64,000 nt of DNA from REEP01 sp964517265. Lineage in GTDB: Bacteria; Pseudomonadota; Alphaproteobacteria; Rhodospirillales; Defluviicoccaceae. The stretch lies in assembly GCA_964517265.1 (NCBI GenBank), contig CAZFBS010000008.1:11879-75878 (forward strand). The letters are read 5' to 3'. The notes beneath the pieces are model-generated. The model worked only from the letters and a program-made list of their open reading frames with translations. It made no database searches and was not told the DNA's origin. Positions 53,001 to 60,123 of this stretch are shown piece by piece. Made by a program: the position numbers and the translations under genes. Position 1 is the stretch's first letter; each line of letters begins with the position of its first letter.

Positions 53001-53858
53001 GGCGTTGTCGAAGGGACCGCCGGCACTTCCGGCACCCGGTGCGGATACGGCGAACGCGGTCGCGTTGAGAATAACGTCGGGCGAGGCTCGGGCGGTGAGG
53101 TCCGTCAGCGTTGCCGCCGCGACAGCATCCTTAAGGCTGGTGACGTAGATCGGCAACGGGTTCAGCCCGGCCGACTGCAGGCCCGCAACGAGCGCATCCA
53201 CCGCTTTTAAGTTCCCCGCCTGGACAAGTGCCCGGTAGAACACGAGGAGCGCAATCGCCCGCTGAGGCCGCCACGACGCCTGCACATCTTCAAGAGAGCA
53301 GCGCTCGCGGCCTGGCCAGTAAAGACCCGCGCGCAGCAGCGGTTGCGGCTCCCGCCAGTCCGCACGAAAGCCGATGAGCGTGGCGGCGTAGCGAAGAAAG
53401 TCGCCGGCGTTGCCGATGCCGCCATGCACGCAATACTGCCAGAGTCGATGTACCGATTCCTCAGGGAGGATGGACAAATCCAGCAGTTCTGGGTCCGGCT
53501 GATCGTCACCGGGAAGCAGAGCCAAGGCAATGCCGTGCTCACGGCAGACCGTTACGATCTGCTCTACGCCATAAGGCCAGTAGCCTCGTCCCCCAAGCAG
53601 GCGGATGACGACGAGTTTGGCCGCAGCAATCGTCTTCTCGACGTAAAGATCCACCGAGAGGTTATGGCCAAGGTGGAGCAGACTGGCCAAACGCAAGGTG
53701 GGAAAGCCGGGATCGGCAATACTCTGGCGAGCTGAGGCAAGGCAGGTGAGCTCGGTATCGGCGGCGGAGAGAACAACAATGTCGCCGGGACTTTGATCAA
53801 GATCGATCGCCGCGCTTCCGTCGGCGACGACCCCCGGTGTGGTGGCGAGCAGATGCAA
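50094..53858 (-). CDS. cobN: cobaltochelatase subunit CobN
   Basis: This 1254-residue large subunit of the ATP-dependent aerobic cobaltochelatase is related to magnesium chelatase subunit H (BchH/ChlH). Seen: FGAHAVVHMGKHGNLEWLPGK in parts, PFIVNDPGEGTQAKRRAQAV, and the C-terminal RMKNPKW-like WIQGVMRHGYKGGFEMA. It binds hydrogenobyrinic acid a,c-diamide and inserts Co2+ with CobS/CobT chelatase ATPase subunits, which are not in the window. It starts with TTG at MHLLATTPG, with AAAGGA about 8 nt upstream; family members start the same way. It lies 47 nt after cobW. Confidence 0.96.
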   Translation of the reverse strand: MHLLATTPGVVADGSAAIDLDQSPGDIVVLSAADTELTCLASARQSIADPGFPTLRLASLLHLGHNLSVDLYVEKTIAAAKLVVIRLLGGRGYWPYGVEQIVTVCREHGIALALLPGDDQPDPELLDLSILPEESVHRLWQYCVHGGIGNAGDFLRYAATLIGFRADWREPQPLLRAGLYWPGRERCSLEDVQASWRPQRAIALLVFYRALVQAGNLKAVDALVAGLQSAGLNPLPIYVTSLKDAVAAATLTDLTARASPDVILNATAFAVSAPGAGSAGGPFDNADCPVIQVIFSGGDEAGWREGMYGLSARDIAMNAALPEVDGRIIGRAISFKGLQRRDPATEMDIVGHEPVADRVAFVCALAACWTRLRHTPATERKVALVLANYPNRDGRIGNGVGLDTPAATVNVLHALADSGYRVADIPIDGNTLIARLVGGPTNASGACAGREIQESLSFADYQLFYSTLPADVQERMTKRWGAPERDPFYVPGELDCGHFVIPAYRCGNIAICLQPARGYNIDPASSYHDPDLPPPHGYLAFYVWLRQAFGAHAVVHMGKHGNLEWLPGKALALSASCFSEVALGPLAHLYPFIVNDPGEGTQAKRRAQAVIVDHLTPPLTRAESYGPLRNLEQLVDEYYEAAGVDPRRLKVLSDDILSLCRVSGLDADCGIGDDDDRDAALAKLDNYLCELKEMQIRDGLHVFGRPPEGVQLRDLLVALVRTPRGGDAPAARSLLRALADDLALGFDPLEAVAAAPWTGPRPEDLSGTDDPWRSAGDTIERLEVLAAAIVAGDKPVPQAWSQTRAVLAELEETIRPAVEACGRAEIEGLLTGLDGRFVAPGPSGAPTRGKPDVLPTGRNFYAVDTRTVPTPAAWTLGWKSASLLVERHLQEHGSWPQRLALTAWGTSNMRTGGDDIAQGLALMGVRPTWDSASRRVTGFEILPLAVLDRPRIDVTLRVSGFFRDAFPALIDLFDSAARAVASLDEPEDHNPLARRVKEETDRLMTNGASEAKAREVAGYRVFGSKPGAYGAGLQALIDERGWQTDADLAHAYLAWGGYAYGGGSGGRAAHDTFAERLTGVDAVIQNQDNREHDILDSDDYYQFEGGMAAAVRVLSGSQPAIYHGDHSRPESPRIRTLEEEVARVVRARVVNPKWIQGVMRHGYKGGFEMAATVDYLFAFAATAHCVKDHHFDAVFQAYVSDDEVRAFLEDNNPAALREMSERLLEAEQRGLWRPQVNIAHSLLSALARGSGAPG

Positions 53859-53905
53859 CGAATGGTCCTTTCAATCTCCGGTCGGAAGCCGGTTCTGGCG
53901 CGGCC

Positions 53906-54940
53906 TTATCCGTACGATCCGACCAGCACTGCCGAAACCGCCTCGCGATCGAGATCACGGGCGCCGATCACGACGAGGCGGCTCCTGCGGGCCTCATCCG
54001 GACGCCACGGTCTATCGTAATAGCGCTGGACCCGGATGCCGACCGACTGGACGACATGACGCATCGCCTTCCCGGGCACATCGACAAACCCCTTCACCCG
54101 CAGCACGTCATGGCTCTTCACAACAGCGCGGAGACGTTCCTCCAGTACAACAGGATCGGCAATGGTGCCGAGATCGAGCACAAAGCTCAAGAACTCGTCG
54201 TGGCCGTGGTCGGCCTCCGCGCTATCATGATGCGAGGGCCGCGCGGCCAGATCGTCCTCGACGGCCGCGGCGAGGCCGAGGGCGACGGCCGGATCGAGAC
54301 GGCCATGCAGGCAGCGAACGACCTTCATTGTCGACGCCCGCTCCGCCTGCACCGTCCCTAAGACGCGGTCCCGCACGCCGTTGAGGGCCTCTGAGTCGAG
54401 CAGATCGGTCTTGTTGAGCACCACCAGATCAGCGCACAGCAGTTGATCCTCGAACAACTCCTCCAGCGGGGAGTCATGATCGGGCGCAGCTGTGTTTCCT
54501 GCCTGCGCACCATCATCGGCAAACCGGCCAGCGGCCACCGCCGGCGCGTCGATCACCGCAATCACCCCGTCGACCGTAACGCGCGAGCGGACTTCCGGCC
54601 AATTGAAGGCTTTTATTAAAGGCTTCGGCAAAGCTAGTCCGGATGTTTCAATGAGGATATGATCGGGAAGCCGAGGTTGCTCGAGCAGCCGCGACATGGT
54701 GGGTAGGAACTCATCGGCTACGGTACAGCAGATACACCCGTTGGCCAGCTCGACAATATCGCCTTCGCTGCACCCGGCCACGCCGCACCCGAGAAGAATC
54801 TCCCGATCGATGCCCAGATCGCCGAATTCATTGATGATCAGGGCAAGGCGGCGGCCGCCGGAATGAGCGATAAGGTGACGGATCAGTGTGGTCTTGCCGG
54901 CACCGAGAAAGCCGGTGATCACGGTCGCGGGAATTTTCAT
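53906..54940 (-). CDS. cobW: cobalamin biosynthesis GTPase CobW
   Basis: This 344-residue G3E GTPase metallochaperone has P-loop GFLGAGKTT (10-18), INEFG, the metal-binding CxCC motif GCICC (Cys69, 71, 72) and NKTDL. A His-rich segment (SHHDSAEADHGHDE) lies near 245, and the CobW_C domain follows. It is thought to deliver cobalt to CobN, encoded just downstream. ATG 54940 overlaps the cobU stop by 4 nt (ATGA); the longer frame from 55027 overlaps cobU. Confidence 0.94.
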   Translation of the reverse strand: MKIPATVITGFLGAGKTTLIRHLIAHSGGRRLALIINEFGDLGIDREILLGCGVAGCSEGDIVELANGCICCTVADEFLPTMSRLLEQPRLPDHILIETSGLALPKPLIKAFNWPEVRSRVTVDGVIAVIDAPAVAAGRFADDGAQAGNTAAPDHDSPLEELFEDQLLCADLVVLNKTDLLDSEALNGVRDRVLGTVQAERASTMKVVRCLHGRLDPAVALGLAAAVEDDLAARPSHHDSAEADHGHDEFLSFVLDLGTIADPVVLEERLRAVVKSHDVLRVKGFVDVPGKAMRHVVQSVGIRVQRYYDRPWRPDEARRSRLVVIGARDLDREAVSAVLVGSYG

Positions 54941-55509
54941 GGTGTTGTTTCTTCCTTCAAAACGAGAGGCAGACCGGCGGCAACGAAAATGACACGATTG
55001 GCCGCCGCGGCCACTACCTGATTGCATCGGCCGGCATGATCCCGGAACACACGCCCGAGGGGCGTTGCCGGCACCAAGCCTAGGCCGACTTCATTGGAGA
55101 CAAAGACGACGGGCCCGGCGACGGCGCCGAGAGCGTCAGTGAGGCCCGCAACCTCGGCATCCACATTCCTGCCGCTCGCGATGATATTGCTGAGCCACAG
55201 GGTCAGGCAGTCGACCAGAATCGGCCGGCCCGGATCACTGTACCGGCGCAGTGCCTCAGCAAGCTCAAGCGGCTCCTCCACCGTCATCCAACGATCGCCG
55301 CGCCGCTCCCGATGCCGGCGGATGCGCTCGGCCATCTCGCCATCGCTCGCTTCGGCGGTGGCGAGGTAAAGACCGCAGAGACCCCCGTCTAGAGCCCGGC
55401 CCTTCCTCGCGTCCCTGGCTGAGTCGATCAAGCACTCGGCATAGACACTCTTGCCAGAGCGGGCACCGCCCAGAACCAGTATTACCGGAGGCAATGGCTC
55501 TGCCGTCAT
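54937..55509 (-). CDS. cobU: adenosylcobinamide kinase / adenosylcobinamide-phosphate guanylyltransferase
   Basis: This 190-residue bifunctional enzyme (CobU, also called CobP) has P-loop LGGARSGKS (13-21), YLATAEASDGEMAERIRRHR with the histidine region, and LVDCLTLWLSN. It phosphorylates adenosylcobinamide and then attaches GMP. ATG 55509 lies 10 nt after the cobC-like stop with AAGG suitably placed; an in-frame ATG at 55533 overlapping the upstream gene is possible. It overlaps cobW downstream. Confidence 0.93.
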   Translation of the reverse strand: MTAEPLPPVILVLGGARSGKSVYAECLIDSARDARKGRALDGGLCGLYLATAEASDGEMAERIRRHRERRGDRWMTVEEPLELAEALRRYSDPGRPILVDCLTLWLSNIIASGRNVDAEVAGLTDALGAVAGPVVFVSNEVGLGLVPATPLGRVFRDHAGRCNQVVAAAANRVIFVAAGLPLVLKEETTP

Positions 55510-55519
55510 CGCCTGTGCC

Positions 55520-56200
55520 TTACGATCCGGCATTGGCAGATGGTCTCGGGTCGAGCGATTGGGGGAGGACCCAGTGACAGGGGCAGTTGACGCCTTGCAC
55601 CTGCCAGACTGCCTTCGTCCCCCCGAGCAGCTTATCCTCAACGTAATTAAGTCGCGTAACGGAGAGGTTGTCGACAACAAAGCCCATGGCGCGAGTCGCA
55701 TCGAGACCGAGCGCCGTCGCGATGGCCGCGCGGATAGTACCCCCATGACTGACGGAAATGAGGGTTCTGCCCGTGTGGATGGCTGTCAGTCGTTCAATGG
55801 CAGCACCCGCGCGCGCGACGACAGCAGCATAGCTTTCGCCACCGGGAGGTGCACCGTGCACCGGATCGCGCCAAAATGCCAGATAGGTCTCGGGATCATC
55901 GGCTTCCATTTCGTGCCAGCTCAGTCCCTGCCAGCGGCCGAAGTTCTGCTCGCTGAGGTCGGGCTCAACGACGGGCTCCGGCAATGGCATTCCCGCCGTC
56001 GCAATCGCCGCCATCGTTTGCCGTGTGCGGATCAGCGAGCTGACGATCCAGACGGCGTCTGAGGGCAGGATCGCCGCCAAAACGCGGAAGGACGAAACAT
56101 TGCTGGTATCACAATCGACGTCGAGTTGGCCATACAGGCGGGCCGGCGCGCCGGGCACCGGAGCGTGGCGTACCCACCACCAGTGCGTCGGAGCATTCAT
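55520..56200 (-). CDS. histidine phosphatase, probable alpha-ribazole phosphatase (CobC-like)
   Basis: This 226-residue protein has the histidine-phosphatase start WWWVRHAPV (RHG read as RHA), SSLIRTRQTM, the acid/base region LSEQNFGRWQG and VSHGGTIRAAI with the second histidine. Its place between cobS and cobU fits CobC/alpha-ribazole-phosphate phosphatase, which finishes nucleotide-loop assembly. General histidine phosphatases look much the same, so this rests on context. ATG 56200 overlaps the cobS stop by 4 nt. Confidence 0.85.
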   Translation of the reverse strand: MNAPTHWWWVRHAPVPGAPARLYGQLDVDCDTSNVSSFRVLAAILPSDAVWIVSSLIRTRQTMAAIATAGMPLPEPVVEPDLSEQNFGRWQGLSWHEMEADDPETYLAFWRDPVHGAPPGGESYAAVVARAGAAIERLTAIHTGRTLISVSHGGTIRAAIATALGLDATRAMGFVVDNLSVTRLNYVEDKLLGGTKAVWQVQGVNCPCHWVLPQSLDPRPSANAGS

Positions 56201-57003
56201 TGCCAAGCAACGATGGCGAGCAGCGCCGCCACTTCCGCGGTCTGCTGCACCGCCCCGCAGACATCGCCGGTATGGCCGCCAATCTGCCGATAGGCCAGCA
56301 CAGCCACCGCAGCGGCAGCTAAGGCCGCCATCGCCGTTGCTAGCAGCGCGGCGAAAGGCCCGGTCATGAGCAAAGCGATCAGTCCCCCTATCACCAACGC
56401 CGCGATTACTGTGCGCGTTTGTGGGCGGCCTGCCTCGGCACCCATCCCGGTGGGTTGCGCCGCCGGCAACCAGAACAGGATCGCCGGCAGCATCGCCCGC
56501 GAGAGGGCGCCGACGGCCATCATCGCCGCCGCTGCGAGAAGGGCAGGAAGTGCTGCCAAGGCAGCGGCACGCAGGGCAAGGCTGATGACAATTGCGGCCA
56601 CACCGTAGGTCCCGACACGGCTGTCCCGCATGATGCGCAGCTTATCCTCGCGGTTGCGGCCGCCGCCGAAGCCGTCCGCGACATCGCCCAAGCCGTCCTC
56701 ATGGAGGGCCCCCGTCAACGCAACAAGCGCCACGACGCCGATCCACCCCGCGAGGAGGGGCGGCAGGCCAATCGTATCGGCGAGGACGAGGGCCGCCCCG
56801 GCCGCCGCGCCGACACCCGCTCCGACGACAGGGAACATCGCCATCGCGCGGCGCAGAAAGCCTGAGCCGGCATCGTTGGCCTCCCTGGCAACGGGGACTG
56901 CCGTGCTCTCCGGCAAAACGGTGAGAAAGGCGGCGGCTGCGCGAAGATCGTGCCACGACCGCCGGGCTGCGGATCGCATCCGATCCCAGCCTGTTCCTGG
57001 CAT
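56197..57003 (-). CDS. cobS: adenosylcobinamide-GDP ribazoletransferase
   Basis: This integral membrane enzyme of about 268 residues joins adenosylcobinamide-GDP to alpha-ribazole, the last step of cobalamin assembly. CobS features are FLTVLP near the N-terminus, GALHEDGLGDVADGFGGG (metal-binding acidic loop), RDSRVGTYG and GGHTGDVCGAVQQ, among about six hydrophobic segments. ATG 57003 is selected because AAGAAGG precedes it; the frame can start at GTG 57069 or ATG 56979. First gene of the reverse cobS-cobC-cobU-cobW-cobN run, divergent from cobT. Confidence 0.93.
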   Translation of the reverse strand: MPGTGWDRMRSAARRSWHDLRAAAAFLTVLPESTAVPVAREANDAGSGFLRRAMAMFPVVGAGVGAAAGAALVLADTIGLPPLLAGWIGVVALVALTGALHEDGLGDVADGFGGGRNREDKLRIMRDSRVGTYGVAAIVISLALRAAALAALPALLAAAAMMAVGALSRAMLPAILFWLPAAQPTGMGAEAGRPQTRTVIAALVIGGLIALLMTGPFAALLATAMAALAAAAVAVLAYRQIGGHTGDVCGAVQQTAEVAALLAIVAWQ

Positions 57004-57119
57004 GCCTTCTTCTCGTTGATCCTGTCCCACGTGGCTTCGTGCGCCACGCGTTGTTGGGCCGTCTGTCACCTAAAAGTGCCTTTGTTGCCGCGCCTGTCGA
57101 TCTTGTGCGTTATAGGAGA

Positions 57120-57144
57120 ACACCGGATCAGAAGAAACCGGTGT
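57120..57144 (+). promoter_or_regulatory. stem-loop in the cobT leader
   Basis: A perfect 7-bp stem (ACACCGG 57120-57126 with CCGGTGT 57138-57144) closes an 11-nt A-rich loop, 19 nt before the cobT ATG. A TATAGG box lies just upstream at 57111-57116, without a clear -35. The 94-nt gap between cobS and cobT is too short for a normal cobalamin riboswitch, and I do not see one. Confidence 0.35.
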
Positions 57145-57163
57145 CAGTCGAGGATCCGCCGTC

Positions 57164-58186
57164 ATGAAGTCCCAACCTAGCGTTTCCTGCCTCGGCGATG
57201 TGCGCCGGTTGCTGCAGACACTTCCCGGACCGGATCGGGACGCCGCCGTCCGATGCGCCGAGAGAGAACCGCAACTGACCAAACCGCTTGGCTCTCTGGG
57301 TCGGCTCGAAACCCTCAGCGCTTGGCTCTGCGCTTGGCAGGGGCGCAATCCACCCCGCCTCGATCATCCCGCAGCGCGCGTGTTCGCCGCCAATCACGGA
57401 GTTGCCGCCCGCGGGGTCTCCGCATTCCCCGCCGATGTAACCGCACAGATGGTAGCCAACTTCCGTGCCGAAGGCGCTGCCGTCAACCAGCTTTGCCGGA
57501 TCTTCGAGGTCGCGCTTGCCGTCGAAGCGATCAAGCTTGAGGATCCGACCGCCGACTTCACCACCAGAGCGGCGATGAGCGAGGACGCGTTCGTCGACTC
57601 CTTCAACCGCGGCCTGATGGCGATCAGCGGCCGCATGGACGTGGTGGCCCTCGGCGAAATGGGTATCGGTAACACCACTGCGGCGGCAGCCATCGCGCTT
57701 GCCCTGTTCGGGGGCAGGGCGCACGAGTGGACCGGGCCAGGAACCGGCGTGGAGGGATCGGCTCTGGAGCGCAAAGTCGCAGCGGTCGAGGCAGGCGTGA
57801 CCCTGCACGCGTCGATTACAGGCGATCCTTTGGAGGTGCTCCGATGTCTCGGCGGACGGGAACTGGTCGCAATCGCCGGCGCCATCGTCGGTGCTCGGTT
57901 GAAGCGGATCCCGGTTCTTCTAGACGGATTCATCTGTACCGCTGCGGCAGCATGCCTCGCCCGGCTCCAGCCGTCTGCGCTCGACCACTGCCAAGCGGCG
58001 CATGTGTCCGCCGAACCCGGCCATCGCGCTTTGTTGCGTCGGCTCGGCAAGGCACCCCTGCTCGACCTCGGCATGAGGCTCGGCGAGGCGTCGGGAGCGG
58101 TGCTCGCTATAGCCGTACTGCGCGCCGCAGTGGCGTGCCATACCGGCATGGCTACCTTCAGCGAGGCCGGGGTGAGCGAGAAGTAA
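57164..58186 (+). CDS. cobT: nicotinate-nucleotide-dimethylbenzimidazole phosphoribosyltransferase
   Basis: This 340-residue enzyme activates the lower ligand base of cobalamin by making alpha-ribazole phosphate. Seen: TKPLGSLGRLE, VFAANHGVAARGVSAFP, the phosphate-binding GEMGIGNTTAAAAI, GPGTGVEG and LDGFICTAAA; the family's catalytic Glu lies in the C-terminal LGMRLGEASGA. It is forward, divergent from the rest of the cob genes. This is the CobT of nucleotide-loop assembly, not the chelatase subunit of the same name. Confidence 0.95.
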   Translation: MKSQPSVSCLGDVRRLLQTLPGPDRDAAVRCAEREPQLTKPLGSLGRLETLSAWLCAWQGRNPPRLDHPAARVFAANHGVAARGVSAFPADVTAQMVANFRAEGAAVNQLCRIFEVALAVEAIKLEDPTADFTTRAAMSEDAFVDSFNRGLMAISGRMDVVALGEMGIGNTTAAAAIALALFGGRAHEWTGPGTGVEGSALERKVAAVEAGVTLHASITGDPLEVLRCLGGRELVAIAGAIVGARLKRIPVLLDGFICTAAAACLARLQPSALDHCQAAHVSAEPGHRALLRRLGKAPLLDLGMRLGEASGAVLAIAVLRAAVACHTGMATFSEAGVSEK

Positions 58187-58202
58187 AAACAATCTCAGAA
58201 CC

Positions 58203-58233
58203 GCGCTTGGAGAGCTTTCCGGCATCCAAGCGC
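58203..58233 (+). terminator. hairpin after cobT
   Basis: A perfect 9-bp stem (GCGCTTGGA 58203-58211 with TCCAAGCGC 58225-58233) encloses a 13-nt loop, 16 nt after the cobT stop. No T-run follows, so it may be a weak terminator or an RNA-stabilising element before the M48 gene. Confidence 0.4.
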
Positions 58234-58285
58234 CAATGTCGCAAAGCCGCTTGTCTCGGGCCGGTGGCGGGTCGATAGTCGAGGG

Positions 58286-59776
58286 ATGGGACGATTTTGT
58301 CTTATTATTCTCATTCCGCTTCTGCTGCTCGCGGCTTGTACGAGCAAGCCGGCGGCCGGCGGCAATTGTGCCAATGCCTTCATGCCGCCCGAGCGGGAGC
58401 GGCATACCGGCGCTTGCGACCATTCCAGACCCGTCGCCGCGATGGGCGGGATCTATAGCGACCCGACCCTGAACGCATACGTCACAAAAATTGGCCAAGC
58501 CGTGATCGGTGCCGAGGGAGCCTCCCCCAACTGCTGCACGTTCACGATCATCGACAGCGACGATGTCAACGCATTCGTCCTGCCCGGTGGTTATGTCCAT
58601 GTCACCCGCGGATTGCTGGCCCTCGCCGATAACGAGGCGGAACTGGCAAGCGTTCTCGCCCATGAGGTCGGTCACGTCGCTGCCGGCCATTCTTCCCAAC
58701 GGTTGAACCGGACCATGACCGCCGCGCAGGAGGCGGCGGGAATCAGAACCATTGCAGCCGCAGAGGGACTGCCCGCCGATATTGTCGATCTAACTACAGT
58801 TGGGGCGCCGACGTCACTGCAGAGATACTCGCGAGAGCAGGAGCTGGAGGCGGACAGGCTGGGCGCTCGTTACCTCCGCAACGGGGGCTATGATCCGACG
58901 GCCATGGTCACGTTTCTCGAGCATCTGCGCCGCTACAGCCTTCTGCAGGCCAAATTGGCGGGGCGGTCGGAGCTTGTGATGGAGGGTAGCCTCCTGATGG
59001 CTTCGCACCCGGGCACGGCGGCCCGGATCGCTCAGGCCGGCCGGCTTGCCGAGCAATCGGCAGCAAGCGACGCGAAGCGCGGTCGCGACACCTATTTGGA
59101 AAGGATCGACGGGTTGATCTTTGGTGACAGCCCTGAGCAGGGCATCAGGGTCGGTCGTGACTTCTATCACCGGAGCCTGCGGTTTGCGTTCCGGCTACCG
59201 CCTGGCTTTGTGGTGGTCAACCGAGCCGATCCAGTTGTCGCCCACAATCCGCAGGGCGCACTGATCGCCCTTGACAGGACGCTGGCAACCAATTTGCGCG
59301 ATCCGGCCCACTACGTAAGGCGCGATTGGGGCAGCGGGCTAGACCTGACGGATGTGGAGCGGATCGATGCCGGCACGGTGCCTGCAGCCGTAGGCACCGC
59401 GCGGGTGCATATGCAAGGCGCCCCAGTGGATGTTCGCTTGGTTGCAATCCAGACGGATTCCCAACGGGATTTGTCATATGTGTATCGGATCGTTTTCATC
59501 ACGTCAGGGCAGATGACGGGGCCGCAGGCGAGAGCGTTGAAGGAGACGGTAGACAGCTTCCGACACCTGAGCGAGGCGGAGGCGGCGGCAATCGAGCCGC
59601 TGCGGATCCACGTGATCACCGTCAAACCGGGAGATACCGTGCACGCCCTTGCCGCAATACTGCCGTTCGCCGACCATCAAATCGAATGGTTCCTGGTGGT
59701 CAATCGGATCGACCCGAAGGAGCCGCTCACGCCGGGAGAGACGGTCAAGATCGTGAGCCAACAGGATCCCCGATAA
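58286..59776 (+). CDS. M48 family metalloprotease lipoprotein with C-terminal LysM-like region
   Basis: This 496-residue protein has lipobox LAAC (Cys18). The M48 peptidase domain has zinc site HEVGH (126-130) and ELEAD (186-190). A long beta-rich region follows (about 280-430), then a C-terminal segment ITVKPGDTVHALAAILP with VNRI and LTPGETVKIV, which looks like a LysM peptidoglycan-binding fold. It resembles YfgC/BepA-like and other Zn-dependent protease lipoproteins with a C-terminal extension. It is predicted to act in the periplasm at the envelope. The ribosome site (GAGGG) lies unusually close to the ATG. This is the second M48 lipoprotein of the window. Confidence 0.85.
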   Translation: MGRFCLIILIPLLLLAACTSKPAAGGNCANAFMPPERERHTGACDHSRPVAAMGGIYSDPTLNAYVTKIGQAVIGAEGASPNCCTFTIIDSDDVNAFVLPGGYVHVTRGLLALADNEAELASVLAHEVGHVAAGHSSQRLNRTMTAAQEAAGIRTIAAAEGLPADIVDLTTVGAPTSLQRYSREQELEADRLGARYLRNGGYDPTAMVTFLEHLRRYSLLQAKLAGRSELVMEGSLLMASHPGTAARIAQAGRLAEQSAASDAKRGRDTYLERIDGLIFGDSPEQGIRVGRDFYHRSLRFAFRLPPGFVVVNRADPVVAHNPQGALIALDRTLATNLRDPAHYVRRDWGSGLDLTDVERIDAGTVPAAVGTARVHMQGAPVDVRLVAIQTDSQRDLSYVYRIVFITSGQMTGPQARALKETVDSFRHLSEAEAAAIEPLRIHVITVKPGDTVHALAAILPFADHQIEWFLVVNRIDPKEPLTPGETVKIVSQQDPR

Positions 59777-59780
59777 TCTG

Positions 59781-59802
59781 GCTGGCGCCATCCAGCTTTA
59801 TT
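59781..59802 (+). terminator. weak intrinsic terminator after the M48 gene
   Basis: GCTGG (59781-59785) pairs with CCAGC (59792-59796), followed directly by TTTATT. The stem is only 5 bp, but placement 4 nt after the stop and the T-rich tail support a terminator. Confidence 0.4.
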
Positions 59803-60024
59803 GAAGATGTCAAACGGCGCGGGGTCTCGCGGTCGACCTACATTTGTTAACGCTATTTCCGTCGGATCACATTACTGGCCGCCGCGATTGCACCGAGGCT
59901 ACCCTCGTGGAGACGGTCCCTCTGAAACACAAGGTGCCGACGTTCTCCAAGCCGCGAGGGGCGCCGGCTATACCACTATGCATGCGAATGAGAATAACAA
60001 TACAACCTTCCCCCCCTCAAAGGG

Positions 60025-60030
60025 TATAAT
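60025..60030 (+). promoter_or_regulatory. TATAAT -10 box, possible promoter of the di-heme cytochrome
   Basis: A perfect -10 hexamer lies about 94 nt before the cytochrome start codon. No good -35 box is seen at 16-18 nt upstream, so activity would need an activator or a different contact. Confidence 0.3.
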
Positions 60031-60123
60031 CGCAACCAGTGCAGGGTTGCCGACAAGGATGCTGTCGGGGCTGGGCCTGCCCGAGATCATCTCGTAAGTG
60101 GGCCTGTCAGGACAGGGCACCCG

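Larger units (their letters stand above)
59777..60123. other. intergenic region before the di-heme cytochrome
   Basis: These 347 bases contain a weak terminator candidate at the left, a TATAAT box at 60025-60030, and an inverted repeat (CCTGTC, 60103-60108; GACAGG, 60111-60116) that covers the ribosome site of the next gene. Short open frames here, including one of 98 codons from 59801, have no recognisable product and end before the cytochrome gene. Confidence 0.45.

Noticed and set aside
52017..53210. 397-codon forward ORF inside cobN
   Set aside because: It is the antisense shadow of a well-supported 1254-residue CobN; long antisense frames are expected at this GC content.
59801..60097. 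98-codon ORF before the di-heme cytochrome
   Set aside because: No ribosome site, no motif, and composition typical of non-coding DNA.
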